Below, in pieces: positions 52,762-63,094 of a stretch of 64,000 nt of DNA. The stretch comes from Porpolomopsis calyptriformis (taxonomy: Eukaryota > Basidiomycota > Agaricomycetes > Agaricales > Hygrophoraceae). The notes beneath the pieces were generated by a model. It did no database searches. It had not been told where the DNA came from and was given only the letters and a program-made list of their open reading frames with translations. The position numbers and the translations under genes were made by a program. The stretch spans positions 2,542,001 to 2,606,000 of the forward strand of contig OX621163.1 of the NCBI GenBank assembly GCA_951640195.1, read 5' to 3'. Position 1 is the stretch's first letter. Each line of letters opens with the position of its first letter.

Positions 52762-53118
52762 TGTCAGATATATTTTTTCCTTTTCCTTTGCTTGTCTATT
52801 CCTATTTACATTAGACAGTTTACATCAATAGCCGCTTAGCCACCCAAGCTCTGCTTAGTAATAGAAGGTGACCAAGCCATATCTATATTTAGTCTACCAT
52901 CACTCTCCTTATCTACATGACTCATCCATAGTCGTTATAACTCACATGTAGTCAGTATAACTCATACTTAGCTAGTATATAAAGCTAGCAGTAGATAGAC
53001 TTAGGATAAGTCTGTTTCTTTCGTTAACACCCCAATCAGTAGTCTTCCAACCCTTTAAAACCCTACACCCAGAGCCTGAAGTAAAACCTTGCGATCAACC
53101 CTAGACTGCCATCTAACA
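52762..53118 (+). repeat. 3' LTR of A1
   Basis: Uninterrupted 357-bp LTR, TGTCAGATAT...ATCTAACA, followed by the CTAAT duplication. It is the reference for reassembling the split 5' LTR. Confidence 0.94.
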
Positions 53119-53123
53119 CTAAT

Positions 53124-53655
53124 GTATACACTGTAACAGTAATATCTGTTACAGCAACCCAATATTACTTGGTTGTATGCATACTCTGGACTAATGTAAT
53201 AGATATGTTACATACAGCCACCATGCTATGTATGTACTTATTTGTACTAGATACCTTAAGTACTGGTTATACTTAGGTAAATAATTAGTTTTACATCCCA
53301 CACCCACTTATACCAGATTGTTATGTTTTGGTAGTCAAACAGTTTTACTTCTCACATTGGAGGGGCTGATGAGGGATAGAATGTTCAACTAAAGAGTGGG
53401 GGAGCTAACTAGGAATTAAACTTAGCCTACTAACTACAAGACTGAGTTTATATACTAACTACTTGAGTTGGTATGAGTTGGATAGAAGAATAATTACAAA
53501 GTGGAAAGTGGAAAGTGAATTGTGAATTGTGAAGAGTCACAGAAAGAATAAAGGAAATGGAATGTAACTTATAAAGAGTCAGAAAGAAAGGCATGTGATT
53601 ACTATCTATATATAAATCAGATAAGCAGAAGGATGAATAGTTAAGATAGTAATTG
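53124..53655. other. AT-rich DNA between elements A1 and F
   Basis: No gene and no coding-like frame. Short direct and inverted repeats (GTAACAGTAATATCTGTTAC at 53132-53151) and GTGAATTGTGAATTGTGAA. It continues the sequence interrupted at 31531 and may be old transposon debris. Confidence 0.4.
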
Positions 53656-54020
53656 TGTTACGATCGCATTCCATGCTATCTGTGTCCAGGACTGGTTACC
53701 TGGTCCACGGATGTATCCTATTTGGTCATTGGTTGGTCATCCCTTTCTTATCTTCATATCATTAACTGGATTTATTAGATCATGTAAACTAGATTTGTGA
53801 TAGCTTAGCCAGCTCTGTCTAACTATGTAGTTAGCACTACTTACGGTCTCTGATTAGTCATTAGGGTATAGGGTACCGTATCATGTATATAAGAGTAGTC
53901 GGATGGGCAAGGTCAGCCCATCCTCAGTTATCCATCTAATATTTGGGGTATCAGTCATCCATCGCAAGTCTAACAAATTGAGTATAACTAAAAGAAAAAA
54001 GAAAAAGTACATCTGTGATA
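53656..54020 (-). repeat. 3' LTR of F
   Basis: 365 bp, plus-strand TGTTACGATCGC...CATCTGTGATA. It is preceded (minus strand) by GGGATGAAATTCC and GTGGGTGTA, the same junction that precedes the B 3' LTR. It contains a TATA-like GTATATAAGAG near 53883. Confidence 0.7.
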
Positions 54021-54717
54021 TACACCCACACTAAAAGGAATTTCATCCCAAAATTCAAGACTACCTTTGAAAGAGTTGATGGGTGCAGTGGAGGGGAAGG
54101 ACTAGGATCAGTCCTTATTGTAATTGTTGGTTAATAGGGAAATAACATTGGTTGGGGAAGGGATATTATCATTGGGGATTGTGATAGGATTTGTTGATGA
54201 CCTGTTGGGGATAACAAGGGGACTAGGGAAAATGGGGGGTAGAGGAGACTTGAGGTGGGGGAGAAGTTGGACAGTGTTTTCATACCTAGCCTCCCAATAC
54301 TCCACTTTCTCTCTCTAATACTCCCTGTTCATTCTCACCTGTTCTAAACCCATTGACTGATTATGGAGCTCATCCTCTAGCCTCACAATTTTCTTTTTGT
54401 AGGTGTCAACATCTGCTTTCAGAAATTCAATAGTTTACTCAGTGGGAATGGGGTGTGTGATCATCTCTTTGGGCCACATGGAAAGGGCACTGTTCCAGGC
54501 TTAATGGCACTGTTGCAAGGCTATGCCAGTAAGTTCAGCTTCACCATAGGCAGAGGGAGTGGGAGCAAGAGGAGGAGGAGTGCTTCAGGGAGGTTGTCCT
54601 CCAGTGGACATGTGAGGGCTGTAGGGTGGATAACTACTAGTGGACTTATGAGTAGTTTAGTGTTGAGTTTGTTCAGTGGGCATGATGATGTTAACCTCTA
54701 GGGAAAGATAGAGATAA
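54021..54717 (-). pseudogene. remains of the F extra 3' ORF
   Basis: Minus-strand pieces such as KKKIVRLEDELHNQSM and MEYWEARYENTVQLLPHL have the coiled-coil plus aromatic flavour of the B extra ORF and the same position next to the 3' LTR. The plus-strand ORF at 54453-54701 is a shadow. Confidence 0.4.
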
Positions 54718-55081
54718 TGCCAGAGATATCTTTTTTCTTTTCTTTTTCCTTTGCTCGTCTATCCCTATTTACATCAGACAGTTTACATCAATAACTGCTT
54801 AGCCACCTAAGCTCTGCTTAGTAATAGAAGGTGACCAAGCCATATCTATATTTAGTCTACTATCACTCTCCTTATCTACATGACTCATCCATAGTTGTTA
54901 TGACTCACACGTAGTCAGTATGACTCATACTTAGCTAGTATATAAAGCTAGCAGTAGATAGACTTAGGATAAGTCTGTTTCTTTCGTTAACACCCCAATC
55001 AGTAGTCTGCCAACCCTTTAAAACCCTACACCTAGAGCCTGAAGTAAAACCTTGTGATCAACCCTAGACTGCTGTCTAACA
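54718..55081 (+). repeat. 5' LTR of A2
   Basis: TGCCAGAGAT...GTCTAACA; the third base is C where other A LTRs have T. The primer site AGAGACAGACTT at 55082-55093 pairs with AAGTCTGTTTCT at 54971-54982 with one mismatch. Confidence 0.9.
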
Positions 55082-55261
55082 AGAGACAGACTTCCTTCTT
55101 GCTCACTCCATGCTATACAACCTCTACTCTGTCTAGCCAGTGCTGAAGGTCTTCACCCACCAGATCAATTTCACCCCCCAGATATCAACATCGATTAGGC
55201 TTGCTCCCTCCCCTTGTATTCCTGTCAAGCCCCCCAATATCTAATTGCCACCATTCCACCA

Positions 55262-56669
55262 ATGGTTTTGACTCGTTCATCATCCACTATCCCTCACCCT
55301 GCTATCTATCCCTCCCAGGAAGGCTCTCTCCCTCCTGTCCCAGCTCCCTTCTACAACGAGATGGTTGACCCTACTCAAGAAGAAGAACCAGAACAAGAAC
55401 AAGAGGGTCCCTCTCATTCAAAAGGGAAAGGTTGAGCTAAGGATAATGATGAGGATGAAGAAGAAGATCCACATGTATCCTTCAAAACCATGAAGCAGGA
55501 TTATCAGCAATTGCTGCAGGTCCAACAAGACCAAGCGCAAGCGAGTCACAGAATCAAACAACAACTTCAAGTATTGATAGCTAACCTCATAGGCCCCTAA
55601 CCTGTCCCTGCCCCTCTTGGGCCATTCCCCCAACCCTTCCAAGCACCCCCAGTATTCCCCCAACCTGTCCCTGTCCCTGCCCCTGCCCCTGGCCCTGGCC
55701 CTGTCCCTGCCAAGATCAAGATGAACCCTCCTGACAAATTCTCTGGTGATCCTTCGCAACTTCCTGTGTCAAGTGAAGCTGAACCATTTGGAATGACAAG
55801 GAATCTCAGAGGCCAACAAGATTATCTATGCCTTGTCATATATGATCAGAGGAAACGCAGAACCATGGGCTGAGCATCAAGTAGATGCTTACACAACATT
55901 GAACTGGGTTGGTGCCGATTGGGCTGTCTTTGAACAAGCCCTTGCCCAGGACTTTGGAGACTTGGACCGCAAGTCAACTGCTCAACTGAAGATCAAGGAC
56001 GTCAAGCAGTTCAACAAGAGTGCAGAGGAGTACAACATCAATTTCAATTGATAGGCCCATGATACTGGATATGGATAAGAAGCTTTGATAACTTTGTATA
56101 AAGATGGACTCAACCCCTCCCATTTGTGACAGATCTACCTTTTAGATCATCAACCAACCACCCTCCTTGAATGGCAGTCTCGTGATACTGAACTTGACAG
56201 GCGACATTGAGAATTTCTAGCTAGAACATCTTCTAAGCCCCAGACTCGTAACACTCACATCACCAACACCCCCTACCAACAAGGACCACCTGCTGGTCCC
56301 TCCACCTATTCCAAATCTGCTGCCCCCAGAATCAAACAAGAAGAGAAGCCTGCTTCACTAGGAGGAATTCCCAAAGGAGCATATTTCAACTGTGGACAAT
56401 TTGGCCACTTTGCCAGTTCTTGTCCCAATGCTCCTAGGATGTGTACTTCTGGTTCTGGAAGCCACTCCTTCACCCCAGCAGCAAGAGGTCATGGAGGAAA
56501 GAAACCTGGTCGAGGGAGAAACATTCGAGTTCTGGAGACCTCAGCCTTGATTGAGGAGGTCAACTCCAATGAAGATTCTCATCAAGACTTCGAGAAGTGT
56601 GGTATCGTTAACTGGGAGCCTAAGAGGAAAGAAGAGCTGAAGAGAGCTTTGGAGAAACAGGGTTTTTGA
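55262..56669 (+). pseudogene. gag: A2 gag, broken
   Basis: MVLTRSSSTIPHPAIYPSQE, acidic stretch, proline-rich VPVPAPAPGPGPVPA. A 20-30 base deletion near 55752 relative to A1 shifts the frame. The capsid part is NAEPWAEHQVDAYTTLNWVG. The knuckle reads YFNCGQFGHFASSC, the first zinc Cys changed to Tyr. It ends EKQGF at 56667-56669 beside the GGGTTTT heptamer. Confidence 0.85.
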
Positions 56670-59600
56670 ACAGTCTGGACAATAGCTTGTGCATTGCAGA
56701 CTCCTTTTCTATGTGTACCACTACCCCTATGCAATCTATTTCTCAAATTCTTGGTGCACTTGATTTGAGCAAAGAAGCTTTAACCATACCCCTTTGGTTG
56801 GAAACCACAGACACTGGTAGATGAATTGCCGCCAGTGCATTGATAGACTCTGGTGCCTCTGGATGCTTTATAAACTGGAACTTTGTGCAGGAGTGCGATA
56901 TCCCTTTTTATCAATTGGAAGGACCAATCCCTGTGCGGAATGCAGATGGGACAGACAACCAAGGAGGTCCCATCAAATATACTGTAGACCTGTAGATGGA
57001 GACGCTGGATTTTCCTAGGGAATGAACCTATTTGGAAGTGATGAATTTAGGAGATATGATACAGGTTATCCTCAGCTACCTGTGGCTCAAACGTAACGAT
57101 CCCCTGGTTGACTGGAAGGCTGGAACACTGACTTCACGTCAGACTGTGGCCCCAACCAAGACTTCTTAGGCTGGAGTGATAGTGTCATAAGTAGGCTCTA
57201 CATTGAATGGCGACTCCTACACCAAGATTATCAGATTGGTCTCACTTGGAGACTATGCAAGACCCACTACTGTGGAGGAAGATATGAAGAAGTATGTGCC
57301 GAAGAAATACTGGAGGCACTGGAAGGTGTTTATGAAGACTACCTTTAATGAACTTCCCCCACAATGACCAGAATTTGACCATGTGATTGATCTCGAACCT
57401 ACCTTTAGACCCAAGATTGGAAAGGTGTACAAACTCACTGAGTATGAACAAGGAAAGCTGAATGAATTCCTGGAGGAACAACTTGCAAGTGGACGAATAT
57501 GACAATTGAACTCCAAACAAGCTGCCTCATTCTTCTTTGCTCCCAAAGGTGAAGAAGTTAATGCCCAAGGACAAGATGCTAGATTGCGTCCAATCCAAGA
57601 CTATCGCTATCTGAATGCTCACACAATCCCAGACACTTATCCCCTACCTCTCATCTCTGAGATTATTCAACAGACTAAGTTATCAGAAGCAGAACTGTTC
57701 ACAGTCATGGATATCCGATGGGGCTTTAATAATATTCGTATCAAAGAAGGAGACGAATGGAAAGAAGCCTTCAACACTCGACAAGGGCTATTCGAGCCTA
57801 CTGTCATGTTCTTTGGAATGTGAAATTCACCTGCCTCCTTCCAATGAATGATCGACATTCTCTTCAAAGAGGTTATCGATTCCAAACAGGTCCACATCTA
57901 TATTGACAATATCTTGATCATGGGAAAGGACCTCACTGAACTCACCCATTGGATGGAATGAACTCTAGAGATCATGGAGAAGAACAAACTGTCCTGCAAA
58001 CCTGTCAAGTGCCAGTTCAAGAAAAAGGAAGTGATTTATCTGGGGATGATAATCTCTAAAGGCCACATTGCTATTAACCCCAAGAAGTTTGAGGCAATCA
58101 GAACCTAGCCTATCCCCCAGAAGAAATGAGACCTTCAATCCTTCCTTGGCACTGCCAACTTTTGGTGAAGGTTTATCAAGGATTACTCCCTGATCACTTG
58201 TCCTCTCAATGAGCTCCTATGAAAGGATCAAGAATCGATTTGGACCCCTAGGCAACAATGTGCTTTTGATACCCTCAAGAATGTGCTTACCTCTACTCCC
58301 ATTTTGAGGACCCTGAAACCAGATCTTCCTTACCTTCTGGAGACAGATGCCTCTAGTGTTTCACTGGGTGCAGTGTTAACCCAGAAAGAGAATGACAAAG
58401 AAGATTGGCACCCCATTGGCTTCTACTCCAAGACCCTCCTCCCAGCTGAATGAAATTACCCCACCCATGACCAAGAGCTTTTGGCTATCATATCTGCCTT
58501 GAATGAATGGAGATATCTCCTACAAGGGACATAGCAGCCCATTATGATCAAGACTGACAACCAGTCCCTCCAATACTTCATGACCAGCCATCAACTCTCC
58601 AGATGCCAGGCTAGATGGTCTGAGATTTTAGCTCACTTTTGGTTCAGAATCAGCTACCAGCCTAGGATCAAAAATAAAGCTGATAGACTCTCCAAATGTC
58701 CAGATCATTACCTGGAGTCTTATGAGGAGGTGGAGGACAAGGTCCTTCTGCCAAAAGAACTTTTTGTCAATGCGCTTTTCATCAATGCGATTATCAGTTT
58801 ATTGTCCCCCAACATTTTATCCAAGCTTTGTTTTTATTCCCCCCTGCCCCTCAAGATCATGGCCAAAATTGAAGATCCCTCTTCCAGATACACCCACATA
58901 GATGGTATTGTGCGTGATGCTGGAGATCATATAGTTGTGCCAAAGGATGTATCTTTGCCCATGGAAATTATTCGATTAACCCATAACACACCCACTGGTG
59001 GCCATCCCGGTATTGAGAAGACAAAGGAACTGCTCCTCCGTAATTACACATGGGAAGGTGCCCCACAAGATATCACCAATTATGTGAAGTCTTGCCTTGC
59101 TTGTCAACAGACCAAGGTTTACCCACAGAAACCCACTGGACTTCTCCAACTGTTACCCCCTCCTACTAAATTGTGGCAACAGATCACTGCTGATCTAATC
59201 GTGGAACTCCCTAATTCAAAAGGATTTGATGCTATTCTAGTTGTGGTGGACAGATTTACCAAACAGGCTCACTTCATCCAAACAACTGGAAACCTGTCTG
59301 CTAAAGGAACTGCTGCGCTGTTTCAAGAACATATCTGGAAGCACCATGGATGGCCAGAGAAGATCATTACTGATTGAGGAACCCAATTCTCATCAAAATT
59401 CGCTACGTCATTGAATGAACTCCTAGGAACCACTTCTGGACTTTCTACTGCCTATCACCCCCAAACAGATGGACAAACCGAACAAACCAATCAAGAGTTG
59501 GAGTAGTACATATGGCTCTACACTAACATCATGCAAGACAATTGGAAAGATTGGTTAGCTCCAGTGGAGTTTGCTTATAACAACTGAGAACATTCCTCCA

Positions 59601-60236
59601 CTCACCAATCCCCCTTCTGGCTTGAGTATGGTTGACACACTCACACCCCCTTATTAGTTCCAACCCAAACCTCAAATCCCGATGCCAACAAGTTTTATGT
59701 GCAGCTTACTAGAGCTAGAGAGAACACTGAAGAATCTCTTCAAAAGACCGCTAACTCAATGAAGCTCTATACCAATTAAAAATGTCAAAAGGAACCCATG
59801 TTTTATGAAGGACAAAGGGTCTAGCTTGATGCCAAGAATTTGAAAACTGGCCAGCCAGCAAAGAAACTGGATGTCCACCAGCTCAGACCTTTTATAATTC
59901 TAAAACAAGTATCACCTGTGGCTTACTGACTAAAGCTACCGCTGTCATGGAGGATCCACCCTGTGTTTCATGTTTCACTACTCAAGGCTCTAGAGGAGAA
60001 TCTCGATCTCCATCCCCCAATTGAGGAAGATAATAACCTCTGACCACCTCCGGACGTGATTGAAGGAGAGCCTGAGTATGAAGTGGAACATATCCTAAAT
60101 CATACCCTAGGAAAGCAAAATCAACAATACTTAATCAAGTGGAAAGGCTACCCAATAGAGGCAGCCACCTTGGAACCTCAAGCACGCGAAAGAAATCTTG
60201 ATGAATTATGAAAAGTCTATTCAAGTGGCGATTTAA
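56670..60236 (+). pseudogene. pol: A2 pol, heavily degenerate
   Basis: Collinear with A1 pol: ALIDSGASGCF protease; QDYRYLNAHTIPDTYPLPLI, LFTVMDIRWGFNNIRIKEGD RT; YIDNILIMGKD in place of YIDD; LPYLLETDAS; GGHPGIEKTKELLLRNYTWE and TADLIVELPNS integrase. Several stops are shared with A1 (for example 56822-56824 and 59375-59377) and many are private. Ends QVAI and TAA 60234-60236. Confidence 0.88.
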
Positions 60237-60350
60237 CTCTCTTTCACGAATACTACTGACATCACGATCGTTGAATCTCTTTTTCTCCTTCTCAATCTCC
60301 GACGATTATAAGGACTCCCCCTTCCCAACAATCATCAAAAGAAGCACAAA

Positions 60351-61150
60351 ATGCCCTGCCAAGTTCTTTATACCCACAAGTCAACTGGGAGGCATCCACC
60401 TTGAGGGAACCCCCCGCTTCTACCTCCAACCTCCCCCCTGATTCCTCTTCCTCCTCTTCCTCATCCGACAGTGTCTTGGTTTCTCGACAGTTCAAGAAGC
60501 TGAGACGACGTACCAATACTATTGACAAGCTGGGACAAAATTGTAACTACCAAGGGCTCCCCTTTGCCAAGGTCAAGCACCTATCTGGGTGCCCTGAGAC
60601 CTACATCCCTTTTATTTCTGGAGCACGTCAATGCAAACTCAACTACAACCATCACTGGTACACATTCAACAAGGACAGCGACTTTGATGACAAGGAGAAT
60701 CAACTTGAAGATTGGCTGGAGGCATACCAAGTTGGGTGCCAACTTTTGATGGTTATACTGGACCAGGATGAATCCGATGTCACCACCCCCACTATCCCTG
60801 AAGACCCCATCTCACACCACATCCGTCGCATTGCCGACTGACTCTATATTGCCCGGAACAGCTACCGCTCAATGATGGATGCCAAGTATGAAAGGATCCT
60901 TGACCTGGAGGAGAATGCTGTGATGTGTAGGGAGCTGGCTGAAACTTGGTTGCAACGTGCCCAGGAGTTGGACAACTGTTACCACTGGTTTGACCCAGAT
61001 AGACACCTACTTCAACCCCCAGTTTATGATGGTGTGACCTAGGGACTGCATGCTGTTCCTAAACGATGGGTACACCTTGCGCCTCCCTTCTAGAAGTGTG
61101 GTTAGAGAAGGTGATATCTACTAGAGAGTTGAGGAAAAGTATACCTAGTG
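60351..61150 (+). pseudogene. extra 3' ORF of A2, broken
   Basis: Same protein as in A1: serine run, KHLSGCPETYIPFISGARQC, LEDWLEAYQVGCQLLMVILD, YERILDLEENAVMCRELAET, CYHWFDPDRHLLQPPVYDG. It keeps the Trp lost in A1 but shares the early TGA after RHPP. Confidence 0.6.
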
Positions 61151-61321
61151 GATAGTCTTTGATCTGACATCTGTCCACTCATCCCTCCTCTTCATTTCTC
61201 ATCCCTCTCATCACCCCTCTGCCCACCTCTACCATCCCTTTACACCTCCCCTTGACACCTTTCCTTCACTTCAAAGAGTCTTCTTAAAATTCAGGATGAA
61301 TTTCCTTTTTGTGAAGGTGAA

Positions 61322-61685
61322 TGTCAGAGATATATTTTTTCTTTTCTTTTTCCTTTGCTCATCTATCCCTATTTACATCAGACAGTTTACATCAATAACT
61401 GCTTAGCCACCCAAGCTCTGCTTAGTAATAGAAGGTGACCAAGCTATATCTATATTTAGTCTACTATCACTCTCCTTATCTACATGACTCATCCATAGTT
61501 GTTATGACTTACATGTAGTCAGTATAACTCATACTTAGCTAGTATATAAAGCTAGCAGTAGATACACTTAGGATAAGTCTGTTTCTTTCATTAACACCCC
61601 AATCAGTAGTCTGCTAACCCTTTAAAACCCTACACTCAGAGCCTGAAGTAAAACCTTTTGATCAACCCTAGACTGCTGTCTAACA
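61322..61685 (+). repeat. 3' LTR of A2
   Basis: 364 bp direct repeat of 54718-55081 with about 14 differences, mostly transitions. Confidence 0.92.
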
Positions 61686-63094
61686 GATGAAGGGGATTAT
61701 AAGGATCAGTCAGAGTTGGAAAAAGGTGATAAAGGTGAAAATTATAAATGAGAGTTGATACCATGAAAGACTGGTTAAGTTGCTATTTGAATTGATTGTT
61801 CATATTCCAGAATTCATTCTTTCATGTGAAGGAGATTCCTCTTCAGTTCCCAGGTTGCTTCTTTAATAGGGTAGCTGACCTATTTGACCAGGTAGGTATG
61901 ATATTAAGTGGATCTATAATGTTGGAGAATTTGTTCAACCTTATATTCTTCTTTCTCTTGGATAATATATAGAGGTAGGTAGAGATTATCATCCACTTCT
62001 TCTAGATGAAGGTCTTTTTTAATATTAGCAAATCTCAGGAGTAATACATGGAAGACATCATGGATTTTCTATGATATAGGAAGGGCTAGGTAATAAGAGA
62101 CATTTCTAACCTTTTCTAGAATTTTGAAGGGTCTAGTACATCAGATATCAAGTTTTGGAGTTGGACAACCTGTCTTTAAGTTATAGGTATCAAGATAAAC
62201 AAATTGACCTTTTTAGAATTGGGTATCTTTCCATTTGCAATCTGCAAAATATTTCATAGTTTTGGCTATTGCTTCTAGGGCTTTTGAGGCTTCTTCACAT
62301 GCTTCAGTGAGATGATTGTAGAAGGCATTTGCTACTGGATTAGAAGTGGAAGTTGCAGGAATAGAGGGGATGAAGGGATGTTAACTAGTATTAAGGTAAA
62401 AAGGAGTGTTTTTTGTCAAGGAATATTGGCAATTGTTATATGCGAATTCAGCTGGGGATAGCCAATTGGACCAATCATCTTGCAGTATAAACAAAGGTAT
62501 TATTCAAGTTCTTGATTGGTGTGTTCCATTTGACTATCAGTCTGGGGGTGATAAGCAGTAGATAAACTAGAGATGATTCCTAGATGAGTGTTGAGAGCTT
62601 TCACAAATTTTGAGACAAATTGAGTTCCTCAATTGGTTATGATTTTCTTTGGCCAACCATGGAGCTTCCATATGTTATCCCTGAAGAGTTTTGCAACTTC
62701 TTCTGCTAAGATGTTTAATGTTTTTGGGATAAAGTGAGTGCATTTAGTAAAGCAATTGACAATAACAAGAAAAGTATTATAGCCAAATGATTGAGGGAGT
62801 TCTATGATTAGATCAGCAGTGATTTTTTCCCAAGGTCAAGATGAAGGGGGAATGGGATTGAGGAGACCTACAGATTTGGAGGAGAATGTCTTGGTTTGCT
62901 GGCAGGTTAGATAGGATGAAACAAATACACAGATGTCAGGGGTAACACTACTCCAGGTGTAGTTCCACAACACAAGCTCATGTGTCTTCTTAATTCTAGG
63001 ATAGCCTCCATGAGGTAGGGAGTGGGTTAACTGAATTATCTCTGTGTGTAGCAATACATCTACTAGTATGACAATATGATCTCCAGTATCTCTC
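61686..63094 (-). pseudogene. F pol remains (integrase and downstream)
   Basis: Minus-strand LHTEIIQLTHSLPHGGYPRI, ELVLWNYTW and LTCQQTKTFSSKSVGLLNPI (63054-62836) match the integrase zinc region of A1/A2. Around 62680-62540 KLHGWPKKIIT, RGTQFVSKFVKALNTHLGII and [11 protein letters not shown] match the catalytic core. Many stops. Nothing else is visible in this stretch. Confidence 0.75.

Larger units (their letters stand above)
31532..53118 (+). mobile_element. Ty3/gypsy chromovirus A1, complete but interrupted by nested insertions
   Basis: Begins TGTCAGAGAT at 31532 and ends ATCTAACA at 53118. It is flanked by the 5-bp target duplication CTAAT (31527-31531 and 53119-53123). Removing the inserted solo LTR C1, element B and element E (each with one TSD copy) leaves about 6,978 bp, almost the same as sister copy A2 (6,968 bp). 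Order: 5' LTR, primer site, gag, pol, extra 3' ORF, 3' LTR (52762-53118). All ORFs are broken by stops. Confidence 0.93.
54718..61685 (+). mobile_element. Ty3/gypsy chromovirus A2, complete sister copy of A1
   Basis: 6,968 bp, LTRs 54718-55081 and 61322-61685 (364 bp each), inserted in F. Flanks are GATAA (54713-54717) and GATGA (61686-61690), a target duplication with one G/A difference. Same gene order as A1, far more stops. Confidence 0.92.
53656..63094 (-). mobile_element. chromovirus F, minus strand, split by A2 and cut by B2
   Basis: Right to left: integrase and chromodomain-region remains (63094-61686), [A2], end of internal region (54717-54021), 3' LTR (54020-53656). The two halves are collinear with one chromovirus once A2 is removed. 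Its 5' part lies beyond B2 and the window. Very decayed: only fragments translate. Confidence 0.75.

Noticed and set aside
54453..54701. Plus-strand 82-codon ORF in the F remains
   Set aside because: It is opposite the minus-strand 3' ORF remains of F, with Gly/Arg/Ser composition typical of a shadow frame.
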